Under the pieces are notes generated by a model. That model made no database searches. It was given only the letters and a program-made list of their open reading frames with translations, and was not told where the DNA came from. Position numbers and translations under genes: made by a program. This document shows positions 48,501 to 59,000 of a stretch of DNA of 64,000 bases, one piece after another. Within the stretch, counting starts at the first letter, position 1, and each line of letters begins with the position of its first letter. Source of the DNA: Oryzias latipes (lineage: Eukaryota; Chordata; Actinopteri; Beloniformes; Adrianichthyidae); the NCBI RefSeq assembly GCF_002234675.1, contig NC_019879.2, positions 27,154,773 through 27,218,772 of the forward strand, in the 5' to 3' direction.

Positions 48501-51200
48501 GTGCGAACTTTTCAAAGCAGAAATGACGCTCGGTCCTTAGAAACCGTTCAAACAATCACGTGGAATTGTGTTTCCAGTTGTGCCCCGACAAAATAAATGC
48601 TGATGTTATTCCCACACATTTACGTAGAGCCGAGATGCATATTGCAGCGTTTCATGGTCCTGGATTTTGTGTCCATGATCAAACAAGGCTAATGTTGTGA
48701 GCGCTTGTTAGCGTCTCCTAACCCTGGCTTCTTCCAGCTCCGTTCTTCCACAAAAAAGCACTGACCACACGGATTAAAAATAAAACGATAAGCGAACAGG
48801 CGCTTCACAATATTCATTACATTATTAAAATCACGTTTTGGAAGATCGTCTCGTATTTTACCGAACTGCTGCATAAAATGTATGCGGCAGCAGTTTGTTT
48901 ACAACGGGACTCATTTCCGCTTACGGTGTTTTCAACACTACTGCGCATGCCCAAATGATTTATTCCGACCGAAAGTGTGACCCATGTAAACGTTTGTTCT
49001 AATCGGAAAAAGTTTTTCTGGGCCCATGTGCACGGTTGAATTTTAATCCGACCATTGATCCGATCGAGATATTTTGCCCATGTAACCGCGGCTACTGAGG
49101 GTCTTCGTCTGTGTGGTGACAACTGTTTTTTGCAGTTCACAATGTCCGCCTGGCAAAAGGCTTTTCAGGAGAATAACCTCACTCCTTTGGATCCCGTAGT
49201 GCATGTTTTCCATCAGAACTGGACATCAGTTCCAGACAGTGGATGCCCTTCGTGAAACCATCTTCACCACTTAGCACAACCTTCCCAAAAGCCATTTATT
49301 GATCAGAAGGAATGGGGGAGCTACTCGTTACAGAGTGTTTTGTTTGGATCCTGTGATTTCTGTTTTGACGACGTAGCTGGATTTCTTTACGATAAGCCTT
49401 TGATCAGCACTGTTGTCTGGTCAAAATGTTTGGCCTCTTCGTCTTTTTACATATAAAGCTTTACTTACAACCTTGTTCAAATTTAGCCATGCAAAGTGCG
49501 AATTCATTCAAGTCTGTGCAGAAACGTCCTGACGACTTTTGTCTTTTCAGAGTTGACTCACGAGTTTCTGCAGATCTTGGAAAAGACTCCAAGTCGGTTA
49601 AAGAGGATACGCAACTGGAGGGTACGTTACACAAAAATACCTTTGAACCCCACATTTGAAATACCCATTCTAGTGGGAAGAGTCCTTTCAATTTGAGGCT
49701 AGCTGTTGTTAAAATATAGATGCATGTCTTTCTGGACTCTAGGCAACACAAGCTGCCAAAAAGCCCAAGAGTGAAAACGCCCAGTTGAACGACAACTCAT
49801 TCGATGGTCCTTCAGTTCTCCAAGGCGACATGTGTCTTCCTGGAAGTTCCTCATCCAACCCTAGCTTTTCCAAACTGGACACTGCCTTCCCTGTTCCCCT
49901 GCCGGGCCAGTCCAGAGGAGCTTCCCTTTCTATGGACACTATCATCAATGCCTACTTGCCAGCGAGCCACAGCGAGTGGCCACAGAGCAGCCAGATCCAA
50001 ACAGGGTACCATTCTGTGTGTGTGAAGGAAGAACCCGTCAGTGTTCCTGTCCAAGACTCCGCGCTGGCTTTGCAGGCCTCTGGCTCCTCTTTGCTTCAGC
50101 ATCCACCTTACGGGGCTGAAAAGATGACGGAGCTTAACTTTATGAAACAAGAGCAGAAAGGTGCGGTTGGAGCAGCGGGGAAGCATCAGCCACCTCCTCA
50201 GTTGGTTTACCCCCCTCCAATGCAGCCTTCTCCAGCTTTGAAACTATCTTTGGATAAGTACAGAGAGAAACATGCCGGGGAGTCTGCTGCCCCCCAGCAG
50301 AAGCGCAGGCAGGAGCAAGGGGATGCGTCCTCGTCTGCTATGTATACGCCGTTCACTGTTAGCCAAGTAGATTATAGAAGACTGCCTCACCAGAGCTCCC
50401 ACAGCGCTGGCAGCGGCACCACTGCCTCCCCGATGAAGATGAAGGGGCAGGAAAGACGGCACCACGGTGACAAACGGGACAAAAACTCAGTAAAGCTCTC
50501 CACATCTATGCCGGGGGCCGGCGGCGGTGTGCAGCTGGAGAGAAGCGGCCAGCTAAACAAAGATGAGCTGAAGATGAAGATCAAAATGTCTTCATCCGAG
50601 CGCCACAGCTCCTCTGATGAAGGGATTGCTTCCAACAACAAGAACAAACATTCCAGCCCGCTGGTCAGCAAGGAGAAGCACCGAGGAGGAGAGCACAACC
50701 TCCTCCACCGCCCCCACAAGCTCAGCCACCTCCACGCAAACAGCGGCAACGGGCGAGGGGCTGTGGAGGGGCCTGCGGGCCCGCTGCGGGGCCCCCCAGT
50801 GCTGATCAGCATGGAAGGAACGACGCACGGACACCCAACATCCAACTCTCTGAGCTCATCCTCGTCACGCAAAAGAATCCACACAGATGGGAGCCACAAT
50901 CACCACTCCTCCTCCTCCAGCTCCTTCTCCAAAGTGAGCAAACTTTCCAAGGGTGGCGCTGTCGCTGCAGGTACTTCATCTCCCTCCTCGCCCCTTTCCT
51001 CCACTTGCTTCTCCCCCGTATTGCTGTGTGTCTCATCTAGCTTGCAGCTCTGTAGCTAACCTCCCTCCCACCTTCCTCCTCTTTTCCTTTTTATTTTTCT
51101 TTCTTCTACCCCCCTCCTCCTGTCACACCCAGGTGGGCTGCGGACCTCCCAGCCTCCTCCTGGTGAATCTCCACACGAGCTGAGAGACCAGCGACACTGA
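39557..51200 (+). CDS. ccnt2: Cyclin T2, P-TEFb regulatory subunit
   Basis: Cyclin T2 pairs with CDK9 to form P-TEFb, which phosphorylates the RNA polymerase II C-terminal domain and releases paused polymerase in the nucleus. Exons: 39557-39714, 41057-41138, 41248-41376, 41676-41736, 42259-42321, 42901-42946, 46129-46292, 49551-49621, 49743-50970, 51133-51200; all join in frame to 689 residues (human isoform a is 730). The two cyclin folds fill roughly residues 15-250: [68 protein letters not shown], ending in [18 protein letters not shown]. Exon 9 encodes the low-complexity tail, with the conserved [20 protein letters not shown] and an H-rich [18 protein letters not shown] stretch. The last exon ends in HELRDQRH and lacks the usual DMLDSLLSAQG ending, traces of which lie out of frame downstream. 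Reading on through exon 9's donor instead gives a stop at 51059. Confidence 0.95.
40435..40866 (-). repeat. Repeat family A copy in ccnt2 intron 1
   Basis: Shares 'catagtttctgcacagtagc' and 'ttttcagtgaagtgggtctt' (ending taatta at 40866) with the other family A copies. The left end is less clear. Non-coding, although a 72-codon frame crosses it. Confidence 0.5.
41907..42213. mobile_element. Small MITE in ccnt2 intron 4
   Basis: Perfect 15-bp terminal inverted repeats, aggtgacatgttatc (41907-41921) and gataacatgtcacct (42199-42213), bound a 307-bp AT-rich, non-coding body. It ends about 45 bp before the exon 5 acceptor. Target duplication is not obvious, so the superfamily is open. Confidence 0.7.
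42947..43931. other. ccnt2 intron 6, left part
   Basis: Contains a GC-richer block at about 43010-43150 ('cgggatacggcggctcgtag', 'cgttaccggccccagtcgca') whose identity I cannot name; it does not translate to anything familiar. The rest is AT-rich. Confidence 0.4.
43932..45021 (+). mobile_element. Tc1-type transposon, full length but decayed
   Basis: The element starts cactatattaccaaatatat and ends 'atacttttggtaatatagtg', inverted ends, flanked by TA at 43930-43931 and 45022-45023 as in Tc1/mariner. The plus strand carries transposase remnants in several frames, for example a DESRFS-like site coded near 44385-44405 and 'gaccccgatagaacaccttt' near 44735. Minus-strand frames across it are shadows. 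At 1,090 bp it is shorter than an autonomous copy and has many stops. Confidence 0.85.
46545..47724. mobile_element. Non-autonomous hAT element with 8-bp target duplication
   Basis: The ends are tagggttgtgccgatgg and catcgcccaacccta, inverted with few mismatches, and an exact 8-bp direct repeat, ctttcaac, sits at 46537-46544 and 47725-47732. An 8-bp duplication with TAGGGTTG ends is diagnostic of hAT. The 1,180-bp body codes for no transposase and carries part of another MITE from about 46657 onward (shared with 47912-49093, in reverse). Confidence 0.85.
47912..49093. mobile_element. Large MITE D with GCTGCGTTTACATGGGC-type ends
   Basis: Left end gctgcgtttacatgggcaaa (about 47912) and right end 'ttttgcccatgtaaccgcgg' (about 49072-49091) are inverted; TA (or CTA) flanks both sides. 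The body is about 1.2 kb, has no transposase, and shares with 46657-47330, in opposite orientation, segments such as 'gcagaaatgacgctcggtcc' and 'ccgtgtggtcagtgcttttt'. Superfamily uncertain: Harbinger and Tc1/mariner both fit the flanks. Confidence 0.7.
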
Positions 51201-52485
51201 GTCCGCCCGCCTTCCGGAGCCCCGGCCCGCGCTCGAACCCCGCAGACTCTGACTTTGAAGACTATGCTCAACCTCTGCTAAGTGCCCAAGGACAAAGTCT
51301 CCATATTAAAAACCCTTTACTAAGGAGCAGAAAGCGTATCTGCATAAAAAAAGTTCTGTTGGACGTCAGTTTCTTAAAAAAAATGAGTGAATTGTGCTTC
51401 CCAACTTGTCACACCTCTGGATTGCGAGACTCAACGCCGTCTTTCCCCGTGAACTGCTGCTCGTTCAATTCCCTCGCGTGTTGCTCCTGGAACGTGTTGA
51501 GGGGTGTTCCTTTTCTGTCAGATGAGAAAACAAGTATTACATGTTCCATAGAAGCATGGGAAGTATACGTTTCCCTCCGTTTCCTTTTTTTAGACTACTA
51601 ATTTAAATGAATCACTCTTCTGTGGTTGCATGGAGGAAGAAAGAGGCCAGCTGAAGAAGATAGTCATCTGCTGGCATTCCATTTCATTTTTATTTTGATC
51701 TTGTCTCATTTTTTTATACTTCCAAACTGTGCATTTTGATTTGCATGTTGCAATCATCAAAGGGATGGAAAAGGAGAGCGCTTATTGCTGTTTACAAAAA
51801 ACGGAGATAACATGTTCATACGTTTTTGTATGTAAAGAAAAAGCTATACCGTGACTACTCAGGTTTGGAGCTGCTTGTAATTATAAGAAAAAAAAGCAAC
51901 AACATGAAACCTATACATTATTTTGGCGATCGGTGCGATGGGCATCATTGGACAAATGGTTGCAGCATTCCCTTTTGGGCTTCTTACGGCTTCACTGTAG
52001 GAGGTGCTTTGTTTCCTCATAAACACCCTGCAACTGACACGTCTCACACCTCATACAGCTGTTAGTGACGCCGTTTGTACCAAAAACCTGTTTACGACGG
52101 ACACCTGAAGCTGGATGCCAAAGGTTACAGCCAAAAGACGCAAAAGGACAAGGACAGTCGTAGGAACGAGACTTTTTACTGGAGGCATCTTTACACTACA
52201 CGAGTATGAAGCTTTTAGATGTCGGCCTTTGGAGTCCACTTGTTCAGATGACCATTAACGGTGTACACGAAGAAACGTTTGTCTTATTCCCATCCAGGAA
52301 GTTGTTTTTACTCGGGTATCTTCTAAAAAATTATCATGTCTCAGCTGTTCTTTACTGAATCCAAAATGTCTGCAGAGGCTGAAACGTCCACGCACATTTG
52401 TTGATTTAAAGTTCCGCAGATCATTTTGGAAGAGAACCCTCTCAAACATTTCCCCCCAGATTTTATTTTCAGCACCATGAATAAA
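51201..52485 (+). other. ccnt2 3'UTR with vestigial C-terminal codons
   Basis: From 51245 one frame reads DSDFEDYAQPLLSAQGQ, whose LLSAQG matches the usual cyclin T2 C-terminus, but it is out of frame with exon 10 and lies after its stop. An AATAAA at 52480-52485 could end the transcript; another cluster (aataaa) lies near 53375-53390. Open frames at 51359-51601 and 51826-52065 show no domain. Confidence 0.6.
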
Positions 52486-52583
52486 CCAGAAGAGTTTCCA
52501 CTGCTCTGAAAATGAAGTCTGCTGTGTTTTTATTTTCACTGTTAGAAGACTACAAAAAGAGCCGTGTGCAGTTTAAGATGAAG

Positions 52584-52942
52584 ACTTTACGTGGAAGTCC
52601 CACTCTCATCTTTAAATCTATTTTCAAAGAGTTCCCAGTGGTCGATTTGATTACGATTTCGCCTTTTTTAGCCAAAATCAAAAAACCTGTCATTTTCTTG
52701 GACAGTTTCTGCAGAGCGGCAAGAGTTTGAGATATTCGCCAATGTGTTTTGTTAGCACGGGGCTTTCTTGTTGCTGAGAGCTCTCTGTTTACACGTTATC
52801 ACACTAGCTTACAAGCTCAACCCAACACTAAAAAATAACCAGAAATACTAATTTTAATATAAAATTTCTTAATGTCCACCAAAAAATGCCACAGAAACAT
52901 TTTACAAACACGAAAACCGGTTTCTTCGTAGCGGGTCTTTAA
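52584..52942 (+). repeat. Repeat family A copy downstream of ccnt2
   Basis: Starts 'ggaagtcccactctcatctt' and ends 'gtagcgggtctttaac'. The interior 'ccagtggtcgatttgattac', 'ttagccaaaatcaaaaaacc', 'tgtcattttcttggacagtt' matches the other copies. Confidence 0.65.
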
Positions 52943-53524
52943 CCTTTCCTTATCAGGTCAGATGCCTTTGAGATCAACAACCTCATGTCCTCAGGAAAAA
53001 TAGCTGAAAATGTATTGTGTATTTATTGTGGCCCTCTTTACAAGTTTATACTCAAATGAAGGACAATTTTCAACAAAATTTAAATCACACATGGATATTA
53101 CACGTCTTTTGTAGTCTTTTCTTACTAGTGGTCGCCAAAAGAGGCTTTGTAGGATTCGAAAATTATCTCAGTTTTGTTGGGTTTATTCCTTCCCAGTGGG
53201 AGCAGTTCTATGTGTAATGTGAACCTTCCGTCTGACATCTCTAGGTGACCGTTATCCTTCCACAGGTGTATGTATGTGTGTGTAAGAGTCCATGAATGTC
53301 AGCTAGGACGTGCTACAGATGATGGATCCTGAGGACCTTAAAACAGGCATAGATAATGGATGGAGAGTTCCACACAATAAACGTAATAAAAAAGTTTGTT
53401 TTCAGAACTAACTGAAACCCCTCCTCCAATGTCTCTGTGCTGTCCAGCTTACTTGATTGCAGCTTCTTGAGAGGATCAGGTGTTTTCAGTCAATCAGAAG
53501 CTGAACTTATCTGGTCCAGATAAT

Positions 53525-53605
53525 CGTGTATGCGCTCCACACCCTCACACGCGCTATAGGAAGAGAGGGGGGATAGCGCGTGTGAGGGTGTGGAGCGCAT
53601 ACACG
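53525..53605. repeat. Perfect 33-bp inverted repeat (hairpin)
   Basis: Left arm 53525-53557 begins cgtgtatgcgctccacaccc; right arm 53573-53605 is its exact reverse complement; the spacer is 15 nt of purines (aggaagagagggggg). No mismatch in either arm. The arms are CpG-rich and unlike the flanks. It could be a miRNA-like precursor, the two ends of a very short foldback, or a recent palindromic rearrangement; nothing in the sequence decides. Confidence 0.9.
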
Positions 53606-54424
53606 CGCGGTCAGTCGCCCGTTTTGGACTTAAGGAAACAGTAATAAAGAAAGTTCATCTTTAGTGACTGAGACTGGTTCTTTTGTCTGACCGGCCCAGA
53701 GGATCTGAGGGTTCGAACGCGGAAGTGAACCACGCGTCTTATTCATTCTGCGTCCAGCGGCTCCTCTGTAGATGTCTGCGCACTCAAAGGCAGCAGGGAG
53801 GGGAGGGGGTGAGGGCCGGTTTAGGTGATAAGAGCGACTTGCCGCTTGCTGGCTGTGCATTTGGGATGAAACGCACAACGGATGCTACCACAGCTTATAG
53901 TGGCTACTGGTGGCGCCACTGCGTCGGAAAGGGGAGAAAGAAAAAAAAAGTTATCGCGGGAAAGGTTCAACACCACGCTCTGCCATTTAGCTGGAATTTT
54001 TTTCAAAAACCGTCCAGTTGCGATAAGAGCCCTGGAGTTTGGCCTGAAAAGAGCTGTCACCCCAAATATGAATCCAATCAGTGACCTCCCTTCCCTTCCA
54101 CTGACTGGTCTCAGCAGCATCGTCCACCGTGGTTGATGTTTATGTTCTCGTTCCCGCCTACTTCAACGCAAAATGATGACGTTTGTTGCGTGTCGATGAC
54201 GTACGGTTCGAAATCAAGTCGCCTGGCCGGTCAGACGGCGGTCGCAATTGAAAAGAACGGCTACAATCCGGAATCAGGACGGCAAGCCCACGGGGCCTGG
54301 GTCGCAATTGAAAGGATCGGATCTGTGTCATTCAGACTGTCATGAAAAGATCGGAATTGGGCCGCTTAGGGGCAAAAAATTCGGAATTGGGTCGTTTCAG
54401 CCTGCAGTGTGAACGTAGCCTAAG
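53606..54424. repeat. MITE-like region ending in 'gtgtgaacgtagcctaag'
   Basis: The right end (54400-54420) is the complement of the 'gcgttcacacc' end at 16548-16562. Inside, 'gggtcgcaattgaaa' occurs twice (about 54239 and 54299) and 'ggaattgggtcg' repeats nearby. Open frames on both strands (for example 53683-54084 and 53821-54120) overlap and look repeat-derived, not genic. Confidence 0.5.
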
Positions 54425-55430
54425 CTATCTCTATTGATATTAATTTATCAGCCATTATAGATTCATTGAAGTATTATTTTTATACACAAAGTTCAAAGTG
54501 TATTGTTTTATTCGGAGAAATCGAGTTGAAACGATCCTGAGCCACAGTACGTTTTTTACAAGGAGCCATGGTAAAGTGCAATGAACTGACGCTGATTTCA
54601 AATCTTGGGGAAACAATAAAACTGGCCGGGAAATGTTCGGGATTCATTTCGTATTTGAAGAGAATAGCGCGCCCAACTGTTCAAAACACAAGTGGCATGT
54701 GAACCGTGGTTCAACCAGACGATGCATTTGGCGCGTCGTACGTCATCAACCACGTGATCTGCGCTAGTTGACACACGCCCCGAAACATTGTGCCGAAACA
54801 CTCTGCTTCATGAAGGTGAAACACGCGCCGGAGCGTCCGTGTCAAACGTGCCATCCCTACATGTAAGCATAAAGTTCTGTTTTTCCCCCTCTATGATTAA
54901 ATCTCCAATGCTGAACATCACGTTGCTCATAATCTGGTTTCAGTCAAAGTAGCTTCTTTCAGACTTGCCTAGCTTGAGGTGCCAGACTTAAGAGTTTAAA
55001 TGTTTCAAGTTTTACAAAACACTGATGCAGAAGGAAACTATAATTCAATAAGGAGAGATCTTAAGGATGCTTAGAAAAAAACAACTTTATTTGTGATACA
55101 AAAAATGTGCATGAAATGAGTCCATAGTCTTTGGCAGTTAGGCTCTGGGCTGAAGGCATCCTGCGTGCTGGTGGGATAAGCTTTGACCAGAGAAGACTGG
55201 TCTTGATGCTGATGGTGATTGAGGGCCAGTCCGTAACGAAGGATTGGTTCAGGTGGAGGAAGGCCGGCAAAACCGTCTAAAATGTAGAGAGATAAACGTT
55301 CATGAACTTAAAAGCAGAAATGTGAATGTGAATGTCTGAGAAAAGAGTGAAGGCTAAATGGATGAGTGGTGTGTAGAGTGACCATTGACTAAAAACAACC
55401 CCTCCCTTCTCGTGTTCCCAGATAAAAAGT
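54425..55430. other. ccnt2/map3k19 intergenic DNA
   Basis: No gene supported. The minus-strand segment 55280-55130 can be read as a GLPPPEPILRYGLALNHHQH stretch after a possible acceptor, but it lies beyond the map3k19 stop codon and matches no known family to me. Confidence 0.4.
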
Positions 55431-55611
55431 ACAATTGCTTCCTGATATGGGCGCCGCCATGTTGAAACCAGTCGACAATGATTGGTCCCAATTGCTCTGT
55501 GTCATTGTATCAACGGCAAGTAACGTCGCCATTGCCATAGATACAATGACTCAGAGCGACTGGGCTCAATTGACTGGTTTTACCATGGCGGCGCCCGTAT
55601 CAGGAAGCAAT
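55431..55611. repeat. Palindromic foldback element, about 180 bp
   Basis: The left half (attgcttcctgatatggg..., gccgccatg, 'gaaaccagtcgacaatgatt') is mirrored by the right half ('ttgactggttttaccatggc', ggcggcgcccgtatcaggaagcaat) around a centre near 55522. Pairing is extensive with a few mismatches. It carries no gene. Confidence 0.8.
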
Positions 55612-56065
55612 GGTGAGGGATTTCGCGAGAACCGGAGGTCAGGCATTTTCATTGGGTGACATCACACCTCGATTTGTCCATTGTTTTTACCGTCTATGAG
55701 ATTGACTGCCATGAGAACCCAGCTTATCTGGAAGTGAGGTAGAGCTTCCTTGTTGAAATTTGAAACTGCACCAAAGCTTCACAAGTCTGGATTGATATTC
55801 AAACTGGTTTGATGGCAACAGAAATGACAAAAACATTTTTTAAATGGCTGCAGAACCGAGTTGGTTTATTCCAAGTAAGAGGAAATAGTTAAAATATCTC
55901 ATCTGGAGCATCCTGAAAATATTAACGTTGTGTTGGTTAGGTTGGTGATCAGAAGATTATTAAAGGAGAAGAACTGAATGTTAAATCATCAACAATACAT
56001 GGCATGTGTTAAAATTAAACATTTGAAGGTTTTTTTAAAGCTAGAAAAATTCAAAAACCTTAAAT

Positions 56066-59000
56066 TTACAGATGTCTGGCTGGTGCCGATGATTTCTCTG
56101 CCTCCATGTTTCCAAAGAGACAGCACGAATCCCTCTGAGGAATGAAAGAATGCTTCAGCAGCTGACCAGCTGACGGCCGCAGTCTCTCCTCACTAGTTTG
56201 AGGGGAAAATCACAAGCTCAACAAGGTGCGAAACATTAAAAAAAAAGGATTTTAATTTGATGGGCAGATAAAGCTTTATGAAGCATTAAAGCCTTCTTGA
56301 AGCTTCATTTGCTCTAGCGGTACATCTACTGGACATTAAAAAATATCAGTTGGTATTTCCGCATCAAGGAAATGTTACCTTTCCGATTTTGAACAAGCTT
56401 AGAAGCTTCAAAACGGAATGTGACATCACTACTGTAAAGCTCACCTGATCAAGCAGATTTTTACAAAGTCCTTTGCATTCTGGGAGAATCCATCTGGCAA
56501 AGATGGCATCGACCCTCTCCTAGCGCCGATATAGAACAAAGCTGCCATCCTGTCCATGTGTGCAAGAGGGGGTTTCCCTGTGGCCATTTCAAAAACAGTG
56601 CAACCAACACTCCAAACATCGGACTTTCTGCCGTAACCTGACTCACTGATGACCTGAAGAGGGGGAAAAAACGTCAAGAGGACACTGAATAATTCAAAAG
56701 CAGAGGAAAGATTTTAAACCCACCTCGGGAGCCATCCAATAAGGAGTGCCGTGGACCGACTTGATCAGCTCTGCACTGTTACCAAATGTGCTGTTTAAGC
56801 AACTGAGACGCCGTGCACAGCCAAAGTCTATGAGCTTGATGACCCCTGTTGGCATCAGCATGACATTGTTTCCTTTAATGTCCCGATGAATCACCCTGTT
56901 CCGGTGGAGGTAGGCCACCCCTTCCAAGATCTGTTGAGTGTAGAGAGCCAGCACTTGTTCCGGCAGTGGTCCAAACCTGAGAGAAGATTTTTTTTAAAGT
57001 GGTGGCTTCCTAAAGAAATGTATCACAAAACACAAGAGGGACACCACACCAAGCAGACTGTTTTTTGTTTTTTAACCTGTGAATGATGCTGGCAATGGAG
57101 CCTCCTGGGATGTACTCCATGAAAATTGAGACCACGTGTTGATCAAGCGAAGTTCCCAGAAAGCCAACAATGTTGATGTGTTGGAGGGTTTTAAGTAGCT
57201 CCACCTCGATCTGAAGGTGACGGTACTCTTTCTTTGCTTCGTCATGATCAGTCGCGTTTAAGGTCACCTGCTTAACAGCAATCAGCTGACCCTGACTCGT
57301 GAGGCCACAGTACACCTGGCAAAACAGCAATCAGTTCAGTTTAAATGTTCAAATATGTATTTGGTGTGCGCACTTCTGATAAACCAAGAACATAAAACAT
57401 GTGGTGGTTGCTTCATGGAATGGAATGGGTTTTCCTTGCTTGAATCTAAGCCACGGGCGGAATGTTGAAAAGCTCACTTCCTGTTTTCAGATGCCCGCCC
57501 ATGCTTGGGTTTAAAGTGTCGGGCTAATTTTTGGTGTTTGGACGGGCGCCTTGTGGGACAGCTCTTTGTTTTTTTTCTTTCTTAATTCCACCTTTTCTTT
57601 GCTTTAGTAAGCTACCAGACCTCACTTTGTGAATGTTATGGACTCCCTGATCACGTCAAATGCATCAACATAGAGTGTATCTTCAGTGTCCATCTCTAAC
57701 TTTAAGCATCCCTTTTCTACACATTTAAATGAATGTGTCTAACGATGGGAATTTATTTGTCTTGCAATAACAGCATGATAAGTCTGACTCATGGTGTGTT
57801 ATTTACTCTTAAGCTACGTTCACACCAGTTTGAACGACCACTTCCAATGAAAAGTCTATGTAAATGTGCGAAAAGCATGTTCTGGGCTTACGCATTTAAA
57901 ACTCTTGTGCTCATGTGCAGTTACGCACATTTCAAAGACCAATTTTGGGCTCTTCGTATAAAATGTGCAGCCACTGAATAGGCATTGCCAGTTATACCAG
58001 GTCAAACTTTGACCAATCAGGAACTCGGATTTGGTAGTGACCTAGGGATTTGGCTTATCTGGTGAACCCAGACATGTGCATTTGATAAACTGCAGTGACT
58101 CTTCTGACATGATGGTAATCCATGTCCATCAATGCAAGGACCCCAGCAATGAACCGAACCGTTTGCGCTTAGTGCCCAAATCGCAAGATTTGCACCGCTT
58201 CGACATCCAACTGTAGGTGGGGGTCATGCGCTACTAAACAGTAGAAGAAGAAGTCCCTCCCTGCTTTTCCAGTGTGAACATAAAAGGATAAATGGGCTTT
58301 AAAGAACGCGTCTCAAATTCCTGGTTTGTATATAGCCTTAGGGCACTAAGTGGGTTATTTATTTAGCAATGTATTCCTCTTAGCAGCATTGATATTATAA
58401 ATATATATTATTTGAAAATGCAACACTGGGTCAAGGGAAAATGTTTGCAACTGTAAAAAGTCTTGCTCTGATTTCTGATGATTGATCGCTTAATGGCAGT
58501 GCTTCTGATTATCGAGATACTCACTGTGCCATAGGCACCCTTGCCGAGTTCTTCGCCTTTTTTCCAAGTGATGGCCAATTCAGAGCCCAGACGAGCATCA
58601 CGGTTTACAGCAGCAGCCTGCAATGATAAAAAAAAATGCACACACAATGCAGATATCTAATAAAAGGGAAGTGATCTTTCAGCCCCAAACTGTTGAAAAA
58701 TGTAAGGAAAAAAGTGTGTTTTGTTTCCATATAGACTTTAAGTGGCAACAAAAAAAATTTTTTTTTCCTTTTTTGTGCTTAAAGGTTTAATTTAAATGTA
58801 TTCTAAATTAAATTTCTAGACAAAAACATCTTCAGTTTGAAGCAGCATTGCGCAAGTGTCTGTGCTTCTGAGATGGAGATGTGCAGGATCACCTCCCTCT
58901 CTCTGGGGCTACAGTTTGCTTTCTCATTATACAGACCCCAGCATTGTTTGCTGCGCTGTGCTGCTAAATGTGTTTGGTCCTTTCCGTGAACCAGTTAGGT

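Larger units (their letters stand above)
46330..49265 (+). mobile_element. Tc3-like transposase relic split by two insertions, ccnt2 intron 7
   Basis: Three blocks of one transposase read in order on the plus strand: 46440-46544 (about [19 protein letters not shown]), 47725-47905 ([20 protein letters not shown] then [10 protein letters not shown]) and about 49095-49260. [14 protein letters not shown] and [11 protein letters not shown] are signature segments of Tc3-type transposases. The gaps are filled by the hAT-like insertion at 46545-47724 and the MITE at about 47912-49093. Stops and frame breaks make it inactive. Confidence 0.75.

Noticed and set aside
50244..50899. Minus-strand frames within ccnt2 exon 9
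   Set aside because: Shadows of a GC- and Ser-rich coding exon.
53683..54120. Overlapping plus and minus frames of 133 and 99 codons
   Set aside because: They lie in a MITE-like repeat and match nothing recognisable.
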